The notes below the pieces were generated by a model, which worked only from the letters and a program-made list of their open reading frames with translations, searched no databases and was not told the origin of the DNA. A DNA stretch of 60,948 nucleotides from Spirochaetota bacterium (GTDB lineage: Bacteria; Spirochaetota; JAGLSM01; JAKPMW01), in assembly GCA_031283155.1 (NCBI GenBank), contig JAITCI010000075.1, forward strand, positions 1-60,948. Direction: 5' to 3'. Both the position numbers and the translations under genes were made by a program. Each line of letters begins with the position of its first letter. Within the stretch, counting starts at the first letter, position 1. Shown piece after piece: positions 44,035 to 53,559 of the stretch.

Positions 44035-45514
44035 ATGTCTTAATGATTGCGCCATCCTTATCCATAAAGAGGTGCTGCTGGAGTTCTTCTATCCTGGATT
44101 TTGGCGCAAGCACAAAGATCGTGTCGCCCTTTTCGAGCACAGAATCCCCTTTGGGTATGGTGTACTGTCCTCGGCGTCCAACCAGCGCCACGAGCGTTCC
44201 TTCCGGGAGCCGGATTTCCTTAAGCTGTTTTCCGATGACGTGCGAACAATCGTGCAGTTCATATTCCACCATATCGCTTGTGAGTTCATGCGAGGCCTCA
44301 AAGATAAAGGGGTGATCCTGGCGATTTCCGGAGGGCTGAACCAGCTTCAGGGTGCGCGCCACCCAGGGGATGGTGGTACCCTGCAGGATGAGTGAAAAGA
44401 GCACAACAAAAAATACTACGTTAAAAACGTATTGCGCTCCCTCGACGGCATAAAAGAGCGGAAAGATGGCGAGAACAATCGGCACTATGCCCTTCAACCC
44501 CACCCACGAGGTGAAGAAATACTCGCGGAAGGGCATTTTGAACGGAAAAACGGAAATGCCGACCGCCAATGGGCGCGCCAGAAAGATCAAAAAGAGGCTG
44601 ATCGCTATGGCGACTGCCGCGACGTCCGGGAGATGCGATGGGAAAACCAGCAAACCCAGGGTAAAGAAGGTGACGATCTGGAAGAGCCAGGAAATGGCGT
44701 TATGAAAGCGCAGGATCGAGCGCCTGTGCGTAAAACTGGAATTTCCGATAATAATACCCGCGATATACACCGCCAAAAATCCGCTGCCATGCAGAATGGA
44801 AGTCGCGCTGAAGATCGCGAGAACGCAGGCGATGGTTAAAATAGGATAGAGCCCCTCGTACTCAAGGCGAAAACGATGCAGGAGATGGACGGCAAGCCTC
44901 CCGAGCAGCCATCCCATAAGCCCGCCCACCACAACCTGTCCCGCGAACAGCAGGAGTACGCTCAAAACCCCCGCTTCCGGGTCGGTATAGAGCGAAATGA
45001 GTCCCATGGTCAGAAAGACGGCCATCGGATCATTGCTTCCCGACTCAAACTCAAGCAGATAACGCAGCCTGGCAGGAATATGCAGCGCGCGGGATCGCAG
45101 GATGCCAAAAACCGCAGCCGCGTCGGTTGAGGAAACAATGGCGCCAATCAACATTCCGCTCTGGAGGGAAATCCCGGTAACGATATGCGCGAAAACGCCC
45201 ACAAATATGGCCGTTAAAAATACACCCAGCGAGGAAAGCACGAGTCCCGATTTGAGCACGGGCTTAATCTCGTCGGTGCTTGTTTCCAAACCGCCCGCAA
45301 AAAGGATGAACGCCAGCGCGAGTACGCTGATATTGTAGGCAAGGGCATAGTTTTCAAACCAGATGATCTGGAGACCATCGGAACCTGCCAGCATCCCGAT
45401 CACGATAAACAAAAAAAGCGAGGGCAGACCGACGCGCGCGGAAATCTTGCTTGCGAGTATGGAAAGAAAAAGCACGGCGGCGCAGATAAAAAACGTGAGT
45501 TCCAGTGCCGGCAA
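44033..45514 (-). CDS. CPA1-type cation/H+ antiporter with C-terminal RCK (TrkA-C) domain
   Basis: About twelve membrane segments (residues 5-375), including GMLIGAIVSSTDAAAVFGIL with the Asp-Ala of Na+/H+ exchangers and LLEFESGSNDP. Residues about 400-485 form a cytosolic RCK/TrkA-C domain (HDCSHVIGKQLKEIRLPEGTLVALVGRRGQYTIPKGDSVLEKGDTIFVLAP). This layout fits the NhaP2/CvrA group of K+(Na+)/H+ antiporters, which handle cations and pH. It is 15 bases after the M16 protease gene on the same strand. Confidence 0.88.
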   Translation of the reverse strand: MPALELTFFICAAVLFLSILASKISARVGLPSLFLFIVIGMLAGSDGLQIIWFENYALAYNISVLALAFILFAGGLETSTDEIKPVLKSGLVLSSLGVFLTAIFVGVFAHIVTGISLQSGMLIGAIVSSTDAAAVFGILRSRALHIPARLRYLLEFESGSNDPMAVFLTMGLISLYTDPEAGVLSVLLLFAGQVVVGGLMGWLLGRLAVHLLHRFRLEYEGLYPILTIACVLAIFSATSILHGSGFLAVYIAGIIIGNSSFTHRRSILRFHNAISWLFQIVTFFTLGLLVFPSHLPDVAAVAIAISLFLIFLARPLAVGISVFPFKMPFREYFFTSWVGLKGIVPIVLAIFPLFYAVEGAQYVFNVVFFVVLFSLILQGTTIPWVARTLKLVQPSGNRQDHPFIFEASHELTSDMVEYELHDCSHVIGKQLKEIRLPEGTLVALVGRRGQYTIPKGDSVLEKGDTIFVLAPKSRIEELQQHLFMDKDGAIIKT

Positions 45515-45529
45515 AACAAATCTCCTTGA

Positions 45530-48421
45530 TTATAATAAAGCGGAAAGCTCCGCGTTATTCGCGTCCGCCCAGGGACGCAATGCGGCTTCGGCACCGATAA
45601 GAGCAATGGCTTTGGAATCGGTCATGCCCTTGAGCGCCTCGGCGAAATCGATAAAATCCTGTCGGCTTGCCGAAAAGATCTGATCGCGCTCAATCTGCCG
45701 CATCTCGTCCGTCAGCCCCGTGAGATGATTCGTGAACGCGCCAAGCCCGCGCGCATCCGGCATCTGCCAGGTATCGAGTTCCCCAATCGCGCCGATGATC
45801 GCCTGCTTGCGCAATACCCCTTCATACGCAAAATCGGAGAGCCAGGTACAGGCGGCGTCGTAGACGTCCAGGGTTTTCTCAAACTGCGGATCACGGTAGG
45901 ACGACATGGTGATCAGACCGGAATGCGGATTATAGCGGCAAGCGGCACCGTAAGCGCCGCCCTGAACGCGAACCGTATCCCAAAGCCAGACCATGGAAAG
46001 CGCGCGCGCGGCCATGCGTGCCGCCCCATGCGGTATATAGCCCGCCATGTTGAGTCCCTTTGCGGTATAAAAAACCTGCACGGGCGCGGTTAAACAAACA
46101 GGGCGCGCCGCGCGGGACACAATACCCTGGAGAGCCTGTTCCGCAGACTGCGGTTCAGCCGACATGATAAAGCCCAGCCACTCGATGACCGGAGTGACAG
46201 CCGCTATTATATCGCGCGAAGCCGTCAGCGAAAAACGAACCCGTTTCGCGTTGACAAGGAAAGCATGGATGCGCCGCAGCGCATGGGCGGCGGCCTCTTC
46301 GCTGGCATCCGAGAGCGCGCGGAATTCCGCCAGTCCGCTGACCTGTTCGGCGAGAGCCGCCGAGGGGTGCAGCATCGCGCGCGCCTGACTCTCCGCAAAT
46401 AAATGCCCGGCTGTGATCAGATCTTCCTGCCGCTGCCCCTTGCGCGACAGGATGATGCGTTTCAGGCGCTCGTGATCGCCGAAGCGCGGCGCGGTGAGCA
46501 TATCCTCGAGAATGGCGATGAGTTCGTTCGCGCGCGAGGCAAGAACCCGGCAGCGCAGGAGAACGTAGGCGGCCGTGCCGCCCTGCACCTTGGGGAGAAT
46601 TATCTCCGCCGGGCGTATTCCGCCGGTAACGCTGGCTATGCGCGTCGCAAAACTCGCGTAATCCTCTTTGTCTGTCCCGATCATCGTAAGCGCCGCCGCC
46701 CAGGTGCGCACCCAGGGAAGCAAATCCTCGGGGAGCTTTTCGATGTCAAACGCGATATCGATGTAGGCGATGCCATAAGTTTCAATTTCATTGACAAAGA
46801 GCGGACAGAGACCGCTCATCTCATTTCTGCTTGCGACCCTTTTTATCTCTTTGGAGAGATCCGTGATTTCCAGACTCGGGAGAGCCTGCAAAGCCTCTTC
46901 GCTGTCCTGACGGGACTGCCTCTCCTGGAGTTCCTTTGTTTCCCGCACAAGCCGATCGATGATGCTGGGCACGAATTTCGATTTGATCGCTTCCAGCTCC
47001 TCTTCCTCGGCGCGGGCATTCCGCGCGCCCAGGTGTTCGTCCGGCAGGAAGGAGAGCGTAACGCGATGGGTATTTTCCACAAACTGCTCTTCGAGCAAGT
47101 CCTCAAAAACGCGATCCCCCTGCTCAAGATGCGCCGCTATATCGGCAAGCGATCTCTCGTACGGCAAAAGCATAAAGGGATCCAAGCCATAGAGCCAGGT
47201 ACTCAGCGACGTAAGCATCATCATAAGACCCTGCGGATAGCGCCCGGTATTCCACTCGCGAAGCGAGAACTCCACGGTATTGCGCGCCGCCTGCACGATA
47301 TTCGCCGGTATACCGTCCCGGACAAGATCCTTGAGGGTCGCGTAAATCAATGCTTCCGCTTCGGCGATCCGCGAGGACTCAATGCCCTTGAGCCCGATGG
47401 AAAAATACATCTGCCGTAAATCGCTCTCGAGACCGCACCCGATGAGGGATTCGCCAAGCCCATTCGAAATAAGAGTCCTGCGCAAGGGCGAAGCCGGCTG
47501 ACCGATGAGTATTTCCTCAAGAATGTGCATCGTCAGCACCTGCTCGGCGTTATACTTTTCGCGCTGGAGCCAGTTTACGGTAAACATCGCTTTGGGGTTT
47601 TGCTCGGTGACGGGCGAGGCATAGGCCATTTCGATGCGGCGCGGAGACGTAAACCGCGGCTGGGGCGGTATCACCGCCTCGCAATTTTTTGGCGTAAAAC
47701 CACCGAGATGCTGATTGAGCCATATAAGACGCTCTTCGGGATCATCATCGCCCCAGAACCATATCCGCGCGTTGGATGGATGATAATAGCGATCCTTAAA
47801 GGCGCACATCGACGCGAAATCCAGGGTGGGAATAACCTCGGGATCACCGCCGGAATTTTTGCCATAAATGGAATCCGGAAAGAGCGCATGCTGCGAATAC
47901 TCGCGCAATAGATTTTCCGGCGATGAAAATACGCCGCGCATCTCGTTATATACAACCCCGGAGCGCCGCAGGGGCGCATTACTCCCGCTGATCGCGTAAT
48001 GCCAGGCTTCCTGTTTGAATGTCCACTCGTCGATAAGCGGATGAAAAACGGCGTCCATATACACGTCGGCAAGATTATAAAGATCGCGCGTATTCTGGCT
48101 GGCTACCGGAAAACAGGTTCGGTCGGGGTAGGTAAAGGCATTCAAAAAGGTGTTCAGGGAACCCTTCATGAGTTCCACAAAGGGCTCCTTGACCGGGTAC
48201 TTCCGCGATCCGCACAATACGGAATGCTCCAGGATATGCGCAAGCCCCGTGGAATCGCGCGGCGGTGTTCCGAAGGTGATACCAAAAACCTTATTTTCAT
48301 CGTTATTGCTTACCGAGATGAGTTCCGCGCCGCTCGGGATATGCTTATAATGCCTGCACACCGACCCGAATTCCGAAATCTCTATCGTCCGCAAGGTACT
48401 GAATCCATGGATAGGCTTCAT
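45530..48421 (-). CDS. M16C family zinc metalloprotease (PreP-like)
   Basis: 963 residues. The inverted zinc motif HxxEH is at 62-66 (HILEH, then SVLCGS) with Glu138 in position 76 after it as the third ligand. The second half carries a catalytically inactive M16 homologue, and a long interdomain linker lies between them. Presequence-degrading peptidases of this family cut unfolded peptides. No signal peptide is seen, so it is probably cytoplasmic. RBS not obvious. Confidence 0.92.
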   Translation of the reverse strand: MKPIHGFSTLRTIEISEFGSVCRHYKHIPSGAELISVSNNDENKVFGITFGTPPRDSTGLAHILEHSVLCGSRKYPVKEPFVELMKGSLNTFLNAFTYPDRTCFPVASQNTRDLYNLADVYMDAVFHPLIDEWTFKQEAWHYAISGSNAPLRRSGVVYNEMRGVFSSPENLLREYSQHALFPDSIYGKNSGGDPEVIPTLDFASMCAFKDRYYHPSNARIWFWGDDDPEERLIWLNQHLGGFTPKNCEAVIPPQPRFTSPRRIEMAYASPVTEQNPKAMFTVNWLQREKYNAEQVLTMHILEEILIGQPASPLRRTLISNGLGESLIGCGLESDLRQMYFSIGLKGIESSRIAEAEALIYATLKDLVRDGIPANIVQAARNTVEFSLREWNTGRYPQGLMMMLTSLSTWLYGLDPFMLLPYERSLADIAAHLEQGDRVFEDLLEEQFVENTHRVTLSFLPDEHLGARNARAEEEELEAIKSKFVPSIIDRLVRETKELQERQSRQDSEEALQALPSLEITDLSKEIKRVASRNEMSGLCPLFVNEIETYGIAYIDIAFDIEKLPEDLLPWVRTWAAALTMIGTDKEDYASFATRIASVTGGIRPAEIILPKVQGGTAAYVLLRCRVLASRANELIAILEDMLTAPRFGDHERLKRIILSRKGQRQEDLITAGHLFAESQARAMLHPSAALAEQVSGLAEFRALSDASEEAAAHALRRIHAFLVNAKRVRFSLTASRDIIAAVTPVIEWLGFIMSAEPQSAEQALQGIVSRAARPVCLTAPVQVFYTAKGLNMAGYIPHGAARMAARALSMVWLWDTVRVQGGAYGAACRYNPHSGLITMSSYRDPQFEKTLDVYDAACTWLSDFAYEGVLRKQAIIGAIGELDTWQMPDARGLGAFTNHLTGLTDEMRQIERDQIFSASRQDFIDFAEALKGMTDSKAIALIGAEAALRPWADANNAELSALL

Positions 48422-48488
48422 ATCGTAGTCCTCTTCATCACCGGATTTCCGAATCGATTTTCATGGCAGATACGTGCCGAACCATTGG

Positions 48489-49064
48489 TTATATACCCCT
48501 CGGACGCTTGCGCGCAAAGGGCGGCCGGTCGGAAGGAAAGGAGCGCTCCGATCTTTCTCTCGTCCCCCGCGCTTCCGTATGTGTATGCCGGTAAGCGCCT
48601 TCGCGGCGCTCTCCTTTTTCGTGCCCGCCATACGAACTTGTCCGCCGCGCAAACCCACCGCGTGCGCCGTGCGCACCCCGCGCGCCGCGCGCGTCAATAA
48701 TGGGAATCAGCGCGCGCAGAGCCTGGTTGACCGCGCCCGGATCGGGAAAGTACGCAAGTACATCGGCATCTATCGGCATGAGCCGACTCTCCTCGCGGGA
48801 AGAATATCCTCCGCGCCCGGAATCGTGGCCGTGAGCGGCTGGACGAAAGCCGCGCCCATCCTGCCTGCCGCTGTACCGATCGTGTTCGCCTGCCTCACTG
48901 TGTGTACGCCGCGTGTGCGCGCCTGCGCCCCGCGCATCGCGCCGCGGCGGGCGCTCAAACGGTGAAGCCGCGCCGGAGGACCACTCGGGCTGTCTTTCGT
49001 GATCGGACGCGTCATTCTCTTCGGAGGGTTCAAAATCCCCGGCACCGTCCCTGTTTCTCTTCAT
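48489..49064 (-). CDS. Arg/Gly-rich, mostly disordered protein with a short conserved core
   Basis: GAGGAA lies upstream of the ATG at 49064. Of 191 residues, the first about 95 are charged and Pro/Gly/Arg/Ser-rich (RRDARGAG, SGRQDGRGFRP), and the last about 65 are Arg/Gly/Ser-rich with RG dipeptides (GARGAHGARGG). A folded-looking core lies between (about 95-125: LMPIDADVLAYFPDPGAVNQ and ALRALIPIIDARG). RGG-rich tails often bind nucleic acid, so an RNA- or DNA-associated role is a reasonable guess. No homologous family is recognised. Confidence 0.6.
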   Translation of the reverse strand: MKRNRDGAGDFEPSEENDASDHERQPEWSSGAASPFERPPRRDARGAGAHTRRTHSEAGEHDRYSGRQDGRGFRPAAHGHDSGRGGYSSREESRLMPIDADVLAYFPDPGAVNQALRALIPIIDARGARGAHGARGGFARRTSSYGGHEKGERREGAYRHTHTEARGTRERSERSFPSDRPPFARKRPRGI

Positions 49065-49123
49065 TATGTATTCCTCAGTTCTATCAATGTTAATTTAATC
49101 TACTATCATAGCACGGCACAGGA

Positions 49124-49171
49124 TGCAAAAACAAGCAACACGCCAAAATGGTAAACGCCGCTTGTTTTGCA
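49124..49171 (-). terminator. Hairpin between the disordered-protein and endonuclease-I genes
   Basis: TGCAAAA-ACAAGC (49124-49136) and GCTTGTTTTGCA (49160-49171) form a 12-base stem with one bulged base and a 23-base loop. Read on the minus strand, the second arm ends in TTTTTG. It would end the endonuclease-I gene transcript and may overlap the -35 region (TTGTTT) of the next gene, whose -10 is TATGAT. Confidence 0.45.
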
Positions 49172-49200
49172 TACACCCGAATGCGCGCAAACACACCCCT

Positions 49201-51081
49201 TCAGGATGTGAAATCGATCATATCCGCAAACTCGGGATAATCAATAAAGGGATTGCGGTTCTTCTGGAACTGCTGCACCCCGGTATTCCGCACCCTTTCC
49301 CTGTCGCTCACGGGATCAATCCTGTTCCACTCGCGGTAAAGGGTTTGCGCCCAGGATTTCAGTTTGGCGCCGGTGGTCATGGTTTCCCAGTTCTTGACGG
49401 CCGTGTTGCCGTTATACCGCAGCGAGAAGTAAAAATAGATGCGCGCTGTATCGCCCTTATACACGTTAATGGGTTCGCACGCCTTCCCCGATAAACCCGC
49501 TGTGGCGCTTGTGCCTACCTTCGTCCCGTTCCGGGAAACAAAGGTGGTACTCCCGACTGCGGCGTGCGGGAGATTGCTCCGCATACCGTTTACCTTGCCG
49601 TCGGTAGGGATAACGTGATGCGCGTCGCAGTACATGGGCTTGGCGGAGCCGAACATACTCTGCGGAATCATATGTTCGCGGTTATAACAATCCCCCTCCT
49701 TCGCATAGTTCCCGCACCGATCCTTGTTGCTGTGATCAAAGGTATAGGGACGATTGAGTCCGGTCCCGTCGAGGTCGGAATAGATATCCCATACCTTGCC
49801 GTCGGGGGTCATATCCGCCACGAGATAGATGTCATAAAGACCATCGTAGGATCCCGTCGTATGCCCGTTGATGAGGCTCTGCAATGCCTGCTTGAGTTCT
49901 GTTCCCGTTTTTCCATAGCAGGAAGCGTAGTAATTATTATAGGGCCGCGATCCGGCGGGCTTTGCGGCGTCAACCGCAAAGGAAGCATTCGGATCAACCG
50001 GAGGCGCGATAACCACACCGCCGCCTGAGGAGACGCCGCCTCCCGCCGACACCGAACCGCCAATGGCTGTATAGCCGCCGGGCCAAACCATAATTTGCAT
50101 ATCTGCGTTGTACTGACCGACAGGTCCCGTAATCCTGTAGGTTCCCGCAGGGATGGTACTGCCGGTATCGTTGCGATACTGCACCCCGCCAACCGTGATA
50201 TTTTCTCTGTTCGCCCACGAGGAAGCGACAGCCACGCCGGTTGTCAGCCAGGCTTGCCCCTGCTTGTCGGCGGCGGGTATTCCGGTCTGGCGGTAAATGG
50301 AATTACCGCCGGAAATAACGGAGTATCCCGTATAATCGATAACCTCTTTCAGGCTGTTATAATTTTGCCCCTTTGTTACGGTCAGCGTGATCCTGTCGCC
50401 GATATTCGGGATGTCGATTTTGTTGGTGGCATAGAAATATATCCCGGCGGTTTGATCCTGTATCCAGAAGATCCCGGCGCTTTTGGAGGCGTGTACGATG
50501 CCCGTCACCGTAATATTATTTACCGTTTGTACATTTGTTGTTGTTGTCGCAATGGCGTTGCGCAGCAGGGCGATATTGCCGTTGAAATCGTAGTTGGCGG
50601 TCGTATCGCCCGCGGAAGCAGCGCCGCCTTCGGAAACACTGCCCGCATCCTCGCTTGCACCGGTGCCAATGCCAATGTCAGGTCCTTCAAAATCCTGTTC
50701 GTAACCGTCGTCGTCCATAACAAAAAAACGGGATCGAAGAGCACCGTAATCACTCCCGCTCGCCGCGCAGGCATACACCGTGTGCCTGGCTCTTTCGAGG
50801 GCGCTCACGTTATGGTGCCATCGCACACCCCCGGATCCCCTCGTGATATTGGTTACGGAAAGCATCCTTGCCCTGTCGTATGTGTCGAGTCCCACGTATA
50901 CCGTATGCACCTGCCCGCTCGCGACGCCCTCGATGAAACCCGCCCCATTCGCGTCGATTTCGATTTTCGTGATCCACACATCCGGCGCGTTATCCAGCCA
51001 GTTTTTACCGCAGTAGCTGATGGCAAACAGGCAGAACGCCGCGAGAACCAGGATACCCCATCGCATTGTTTTCTGGCGCAT
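49201..51081 (-). CDS. Extracellular endonuclease I (EndA family) lipoprotein with OB-fold domain
   Basis: AAGGAGG precedes the ATG. Residues 1-24 form a signal with Cys24 after ISY. A beta region (about 35-130) is followed by an OB-fold (about 190-280: VNNITVTGIVHASKSAGIFW-type, TAGIYFYATN, GDRITLTV) as in ExeM-like secreted nucleases. The endonuclease I domain (about 400-620) carries the CYNREHMIPQSMF motif with catalytic His, and HHVIPTDGKVNGMRSNLPH. The 626-residue protein is intact. It probably cleaves environmental DNA outside the cell. Next to two other exported proteins. Confidence 0.9.
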   Translation of the reverse strand: MRQKTMRWGILVLAAFCLFAISYCGKNWLDNAPDVWITKIEIDANGAGFIEGVASGQVHTVYVGLDTYDRARMLSVTNITRGSGGVRWHHNVSALERARHTVYACAASGSDYGALRSRFFVMDDDGYEQDFEGPDIGIGTGASEDAGSVSEGGAASAGDTTANYDFNGNIALLRNAIATTTTNVQTVNNITVTGIVHASKSAGIFWIQDQTAGIYFYATNKIDIPNIGDRITLTVTKGQNYNSLKEVIDYTGYSVISGGNSIYRQTGIPAADKQGQAWLTTGVAVASSWANRENITVGGVQYRNDTGSTIPAGTYRITGPVGQYNADMQIMVWPGGYTAIGGSVSAGGGVSSGGGVVIAPPVDPNASFAVDAAKPAGSRPYNNYYASCYGKTGTELKQALQSLINGHTTGSYDGLYDIYLVADMTPDGKVWDIYSDLDGTGLNRPYTFDHSNKDRCGNYAKEGDCYNREHMIPQSMFGSAKPMYCDAHHVIPTDGKVNGMRSNLPHAAVGSTTFVSRNGTKVGTSATAGLSGKACEPINVYKGDTARIYFYFSLRYNGNTAVKNWETMTTGAKLKSWAQTLYREWNRIDPVSDRERVRNTGVQQFQKNRNPFIDYPEFADMIDFTS

Positions 51082-51104
51082 ATAGTCCTCCTTGTTTCGA
51101 CAGG

Positions 51105-51647
51105 CTAAAAGGAATACACCACACCTATATTCCAGTTCAGCATCGCCGCGTTATCCGCGAACAGGGCGTGCAGCCGCACCCCGGCGTCGAGCGTAAAATC
51201 TTCGCTGAGTTCGTAGAGATACCCGCCGCCTAAGGTCATGCCAAAATCCATACCCCTGCCGTCCCCTGTCCAGAGATGCAGGCCAACACCGGCAAGGGCA
51301 TACATGGGGCCGAAATCGAGCTGCCCGAAAGCAACCAGGGGTATGTCGCCGCGCCCATACCTCCCGCTCGCGTCGGTATAGCGGTTGACCTTCATAAAAC
51401 CGGTAAGCGCCCCGATATGGAGATCCGCGCCCAGGAGAAAATCATCCGCCAGTAAATACTGCCCCTTTGCCTCAAAATCAAACCCGCCGCCCTCATCAAT
51501 AACGCCGGGAAGGTAGGCCGGCGAATTCAAAAGAAAACCGCTCCCTACGATGAGTCCGAGGCTGATATCGCCCGGGACGGACAAAAGCGGTACCGCAAAA
51601 AGAGCGCAGAAAGCAAAGGCGGTAAGCATACTTTTTTTTAAGCACAT
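51105..51647 (-). CDS. Putative outer-membrane beta-barrel protein (180 aa)
   Basis: MCLKKSMLTAFAFCALFAVPLL is a signal peptide. The mature part is beta-rich (GLIVGSGFLLN, FEAKGQYLLADDFLLGADL, MTLGGGYLYEL) and ends LNWNIGVVYSF with a C-terminal Phe, typical of outer-membrane barrels. Another small barrel of the same kind lies at 2180-3500 but without the SENWG motif. It lies 23 bases upstream of the endonuclease-I gene and so is likely co-transcribed with it. Confidence 0.7.
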   Translation of the reverse strand: MCLKKSMLTAFAFCALFAVPLLSVPGDISLGLIVGSGFLLNSPAYLPGVIDEGGGFDFEAKGQYLLADDFLLGADLHIGALTGFMKVNRYTDASGRYGRGDIPLVAFGQLDFGPMYALAGVGLHLWTGDGRGMDFGMTLGGGYLYELSEDFTLDAGVRLHALFADNAAMLNWNIGVVYSF

Positions 51648-51665
51648 TCCGCACTCCCTGAATAC

Positions 51666-53063
51666 TTACTCAAAAATGATATCGTCAATATAAAAATCGT
51701 AAGTTCCGCTTGATCCGCCGCGTATCTCGAATTTATACCCGGAGGGATTCTCGGCGGAGGCAAGCGCAAGCGTTACCTTCACCCAGTCCGCGCGGTTAAA
51801 ATTGCCGCTGTAATCGCCCGATCCGGTTGAACTCACTGTAGTCGCAGACTTCAGGTTCCAGTAAAGGTCGCCTCTCATCCTTATGGCGATGCTTTTATTT
51901 GTACCCCTGCCCTTTATCCAGAATACCACCTTCGAGCGGGTACCTTTTGAGTTACAGTTGCCGCTTGTTTCGATTAAGATACCGTTGTTACTGCTGCCGA
52001 GCGTACCCGTTACGTGCAGAGAGCGCGCGCCGGTATAAAACTCAGCGCTGCTGTAACTGAACGCGCCCACCACTGCGGTCAGGGATGCGTTTGCCTCAAA
52101 ATCGGAGTTCGCGAACACGAGCGGCAGCGCCGCCGGTATTGCTTTCACGACCACCGTAAATACCTTTGTTTCGCTTGCCGCGCCGCGTTGGATGGTTGCG
52201 GTCAGAACGACTGTTCTGTCCCCCGCCGCAGGCTGCGTTACCGCGCCGCTCGCGGCAATAACCCCCGGCGTATCGGAAACCCAGGTGATCGCGGAACCAT
52301 GCCGGCTGCCAACGGCAGGCAGCGTCAGGTTTTTTGTTACCGCGTTTGCGGAATCCCCCGCCGCATAGCCAATGGCCAGGGCGTCGCGATCCTCCCGCGC
52401 GCGCGCGGCGTCGCTCAATCCGGTTTCACTGCCCGCTATGGTAATGGAAAAGAGTTTTGTTGCGGACGCTCCGCCCTTCGTAATAACGGCGGTCAGCACA
52501 ACGGACAGATCGTCGGCCGCAGGCGTAACCGCGCCAACGGTTCCGGCAATGCTGAGGTTTGGACTGCTTGCCGTCCAGGTGATCGCGCAGCCATTCGTCC
52601 AGGAATTGGCCAGTTGCACCGAAGTTCTGACCGACCCCGCCGATTCGCCGGGCGCGTATCCAATCTCAAGATATTGCTTCGCAAGCGCGACGTCGTACCC
52701 ATCCCCCGCAGGAACGGCGGCCACCTCATACCCTATGGTGGAAAACCCATCCGCGCTGTACAGAATGTAAAAAACGGGATCCGTAAAATCTTGCTCCCCT
52801 TCCGGCTCATAGCGGCTCATCCCCGATGCCCTGATGGTGGGACGCAGAGAGGTGACATCATCAGCATTAAGCTGAACGAAAACAAGCCGCGCGCTATGAT
52901 CGATCACGCCTTCGGCGGCGGCCGGAATTCCGGGATTATACGCGCGCTCAAAGGCAAAGCGCGTGAGCTGAATCCCCGGGTTCGGCACATCCGGATCGTT
53001 TCCGCACGCGATACAGCCAAAAAGAGCAAGTATACCGGCTATTATAAAGGAGCTTCGCTTCAT
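51666..53063 (-). CDS. Lipoprotein with two Ig-like repeats and a carbohydrate-binding-like C-terminal domain
   Basis: GGAGG lies upstream of the ATG at 53063. MKRSSFIIAGILALFGCIACGND is a lipoprotein signal (Cys20). Two repeats (about 155-220 and 230-310) with IGYA-(P/A)GDS, W(T/V)S and TVVLTATI-type motifs fit atrophied bacterial Ig domains. The C-terminal 155 residues (FANSDFEANASL, ARSLHVTG, NWKVVF-like and YDFYIDDIIFE) resemble a carbohydrate-binding beta sandwich. It probably binds surface polysaccharide. The start at 53090 without RBS was rejected. Confidence 0.75.
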   Translation of the reverse strand: MKRSSFIIAGILALFGCIACGNDPDVPNPGIQLTRFAFERAYNPGIPAAAEGVIDHSARLVFVQLNADDVTSLRPTIRASGMSRYEPEGEQDFTDPVFYILYSADGFSTIGYEVAAVPAGDGYDVALAKQYLEIGYAPGESAGSVRTSVQLANSWTNGCAITWTASSPNLSIAGTVGAVTPAADDLSVVLTAVITKGGASATKLFSITIAGSETGLSDAARAREDRDALAIGYAAGDSANAVTKNLTLPAVGSRHGSAITWVSDTPGVIAASGAVTQPAAGDRTVVLTATIQRGAASETKVFTVVVKAIPAALPLVFANSDFEANASLTAVVGAFSYSSAEFYTGARSLHVTGTLGSSNNGILIETSGNCNSKGTRSKVVFWIKGRGTNKSIAIRMRGDLYWNLKSATTVSSTGSGDYSGNFNRADWVKVTLALASAENPSGYKFEIRGGSSGTYDFYIDDIIFE

Positions 53064-53209
53064 AAGCGTACCTCCATTCGGAATGATCACTTCAGATTAT
53101 ACCACAGACTGAAGATATGCCCTATTTGTTTTTACGAATTTGTTTTTATGCAATATTCGCGGAATATGCGCATTTCGGTGCGTTTCATTGTTCGCTGCGC
53201 GCAGGACGC

Positions 53210-53510
53210 GAGCGCCCCGCATAGTGCCTGGACGGCACTGTATTTACGCGGGGCTGCGCGCAGCCCGGCGTCCAAAGCTTCCGTGATTCTTTCAATATAA
53301 ATTCGGCGGGAGCGCAGGCTTTACCGGGTTCCCTGTCGTCATTGCAAACGCAGCGGATATTGCGCCATCCGGCCTGTACGCAAAGACGCCCAAAAACGCG
53401 CCCATTCCGAAAAAAATGCCCTTCGTAAAAATCGATTCTTTCGATACAAAGACATTTATGCTATACTGGGACACGGATGTCCCGCACCAAGCCGCAACAG
53501 GATGTTGCAC
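53210..53510. repeat. Intergenic region with REP-like hairpins
   Basis: CCCCGC/GCGGGG arms (53215-53220 and 53248-53253), with GTGCC/GGCAC inside, make a hairpin; GGGCTGCGCGCAGCCC (53251-53266) is a perfect palindrome. GCAACAGGATGTTGC (53494-53508) is the reverse complement of 16547-16561. GGGACA-CGGA-TGTCCC (53468-53483) is another. A diverged inverted GCAATGAC element lies near 53323-53349. No gene is seen in this 496-base gap. Confidence 0.6.
53439..53467 (+). promoter_or_regulatory. Candidate promoter for nfnAB
   Basis: TGCTATACT (53459-53467) is an extended -10, and a poor -35 (TTTCGA) lies 17 bases upstream. The start of nfnA is about 93 bases downstream, with hairpins in the leader. 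Confidence 0.4.
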
Positions 53511-53559
53511 GTCCGGCGAGGGCCGGCTTCGCGCCGTTTTCGCGGCAAAAGGACAAGGT

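Noticed and set aside
46403-47419. Plus-strand open frame of 338 codons
   Set aside because: Antisense to the M16 protease gene, with no RBS or domain.
50095-53300. Plus-strand open frames of 337 and 428 codons
   Set aside because: Antisense to the endonuclease-I and Ig-like lipoprotein genes, both supported by signal peptides and RBS.
53416-53559. Longer N-terminus for nfnA
   Set aside because: It spans hairpin repeats and a candidate promoter and exceeds the family N-terminus.
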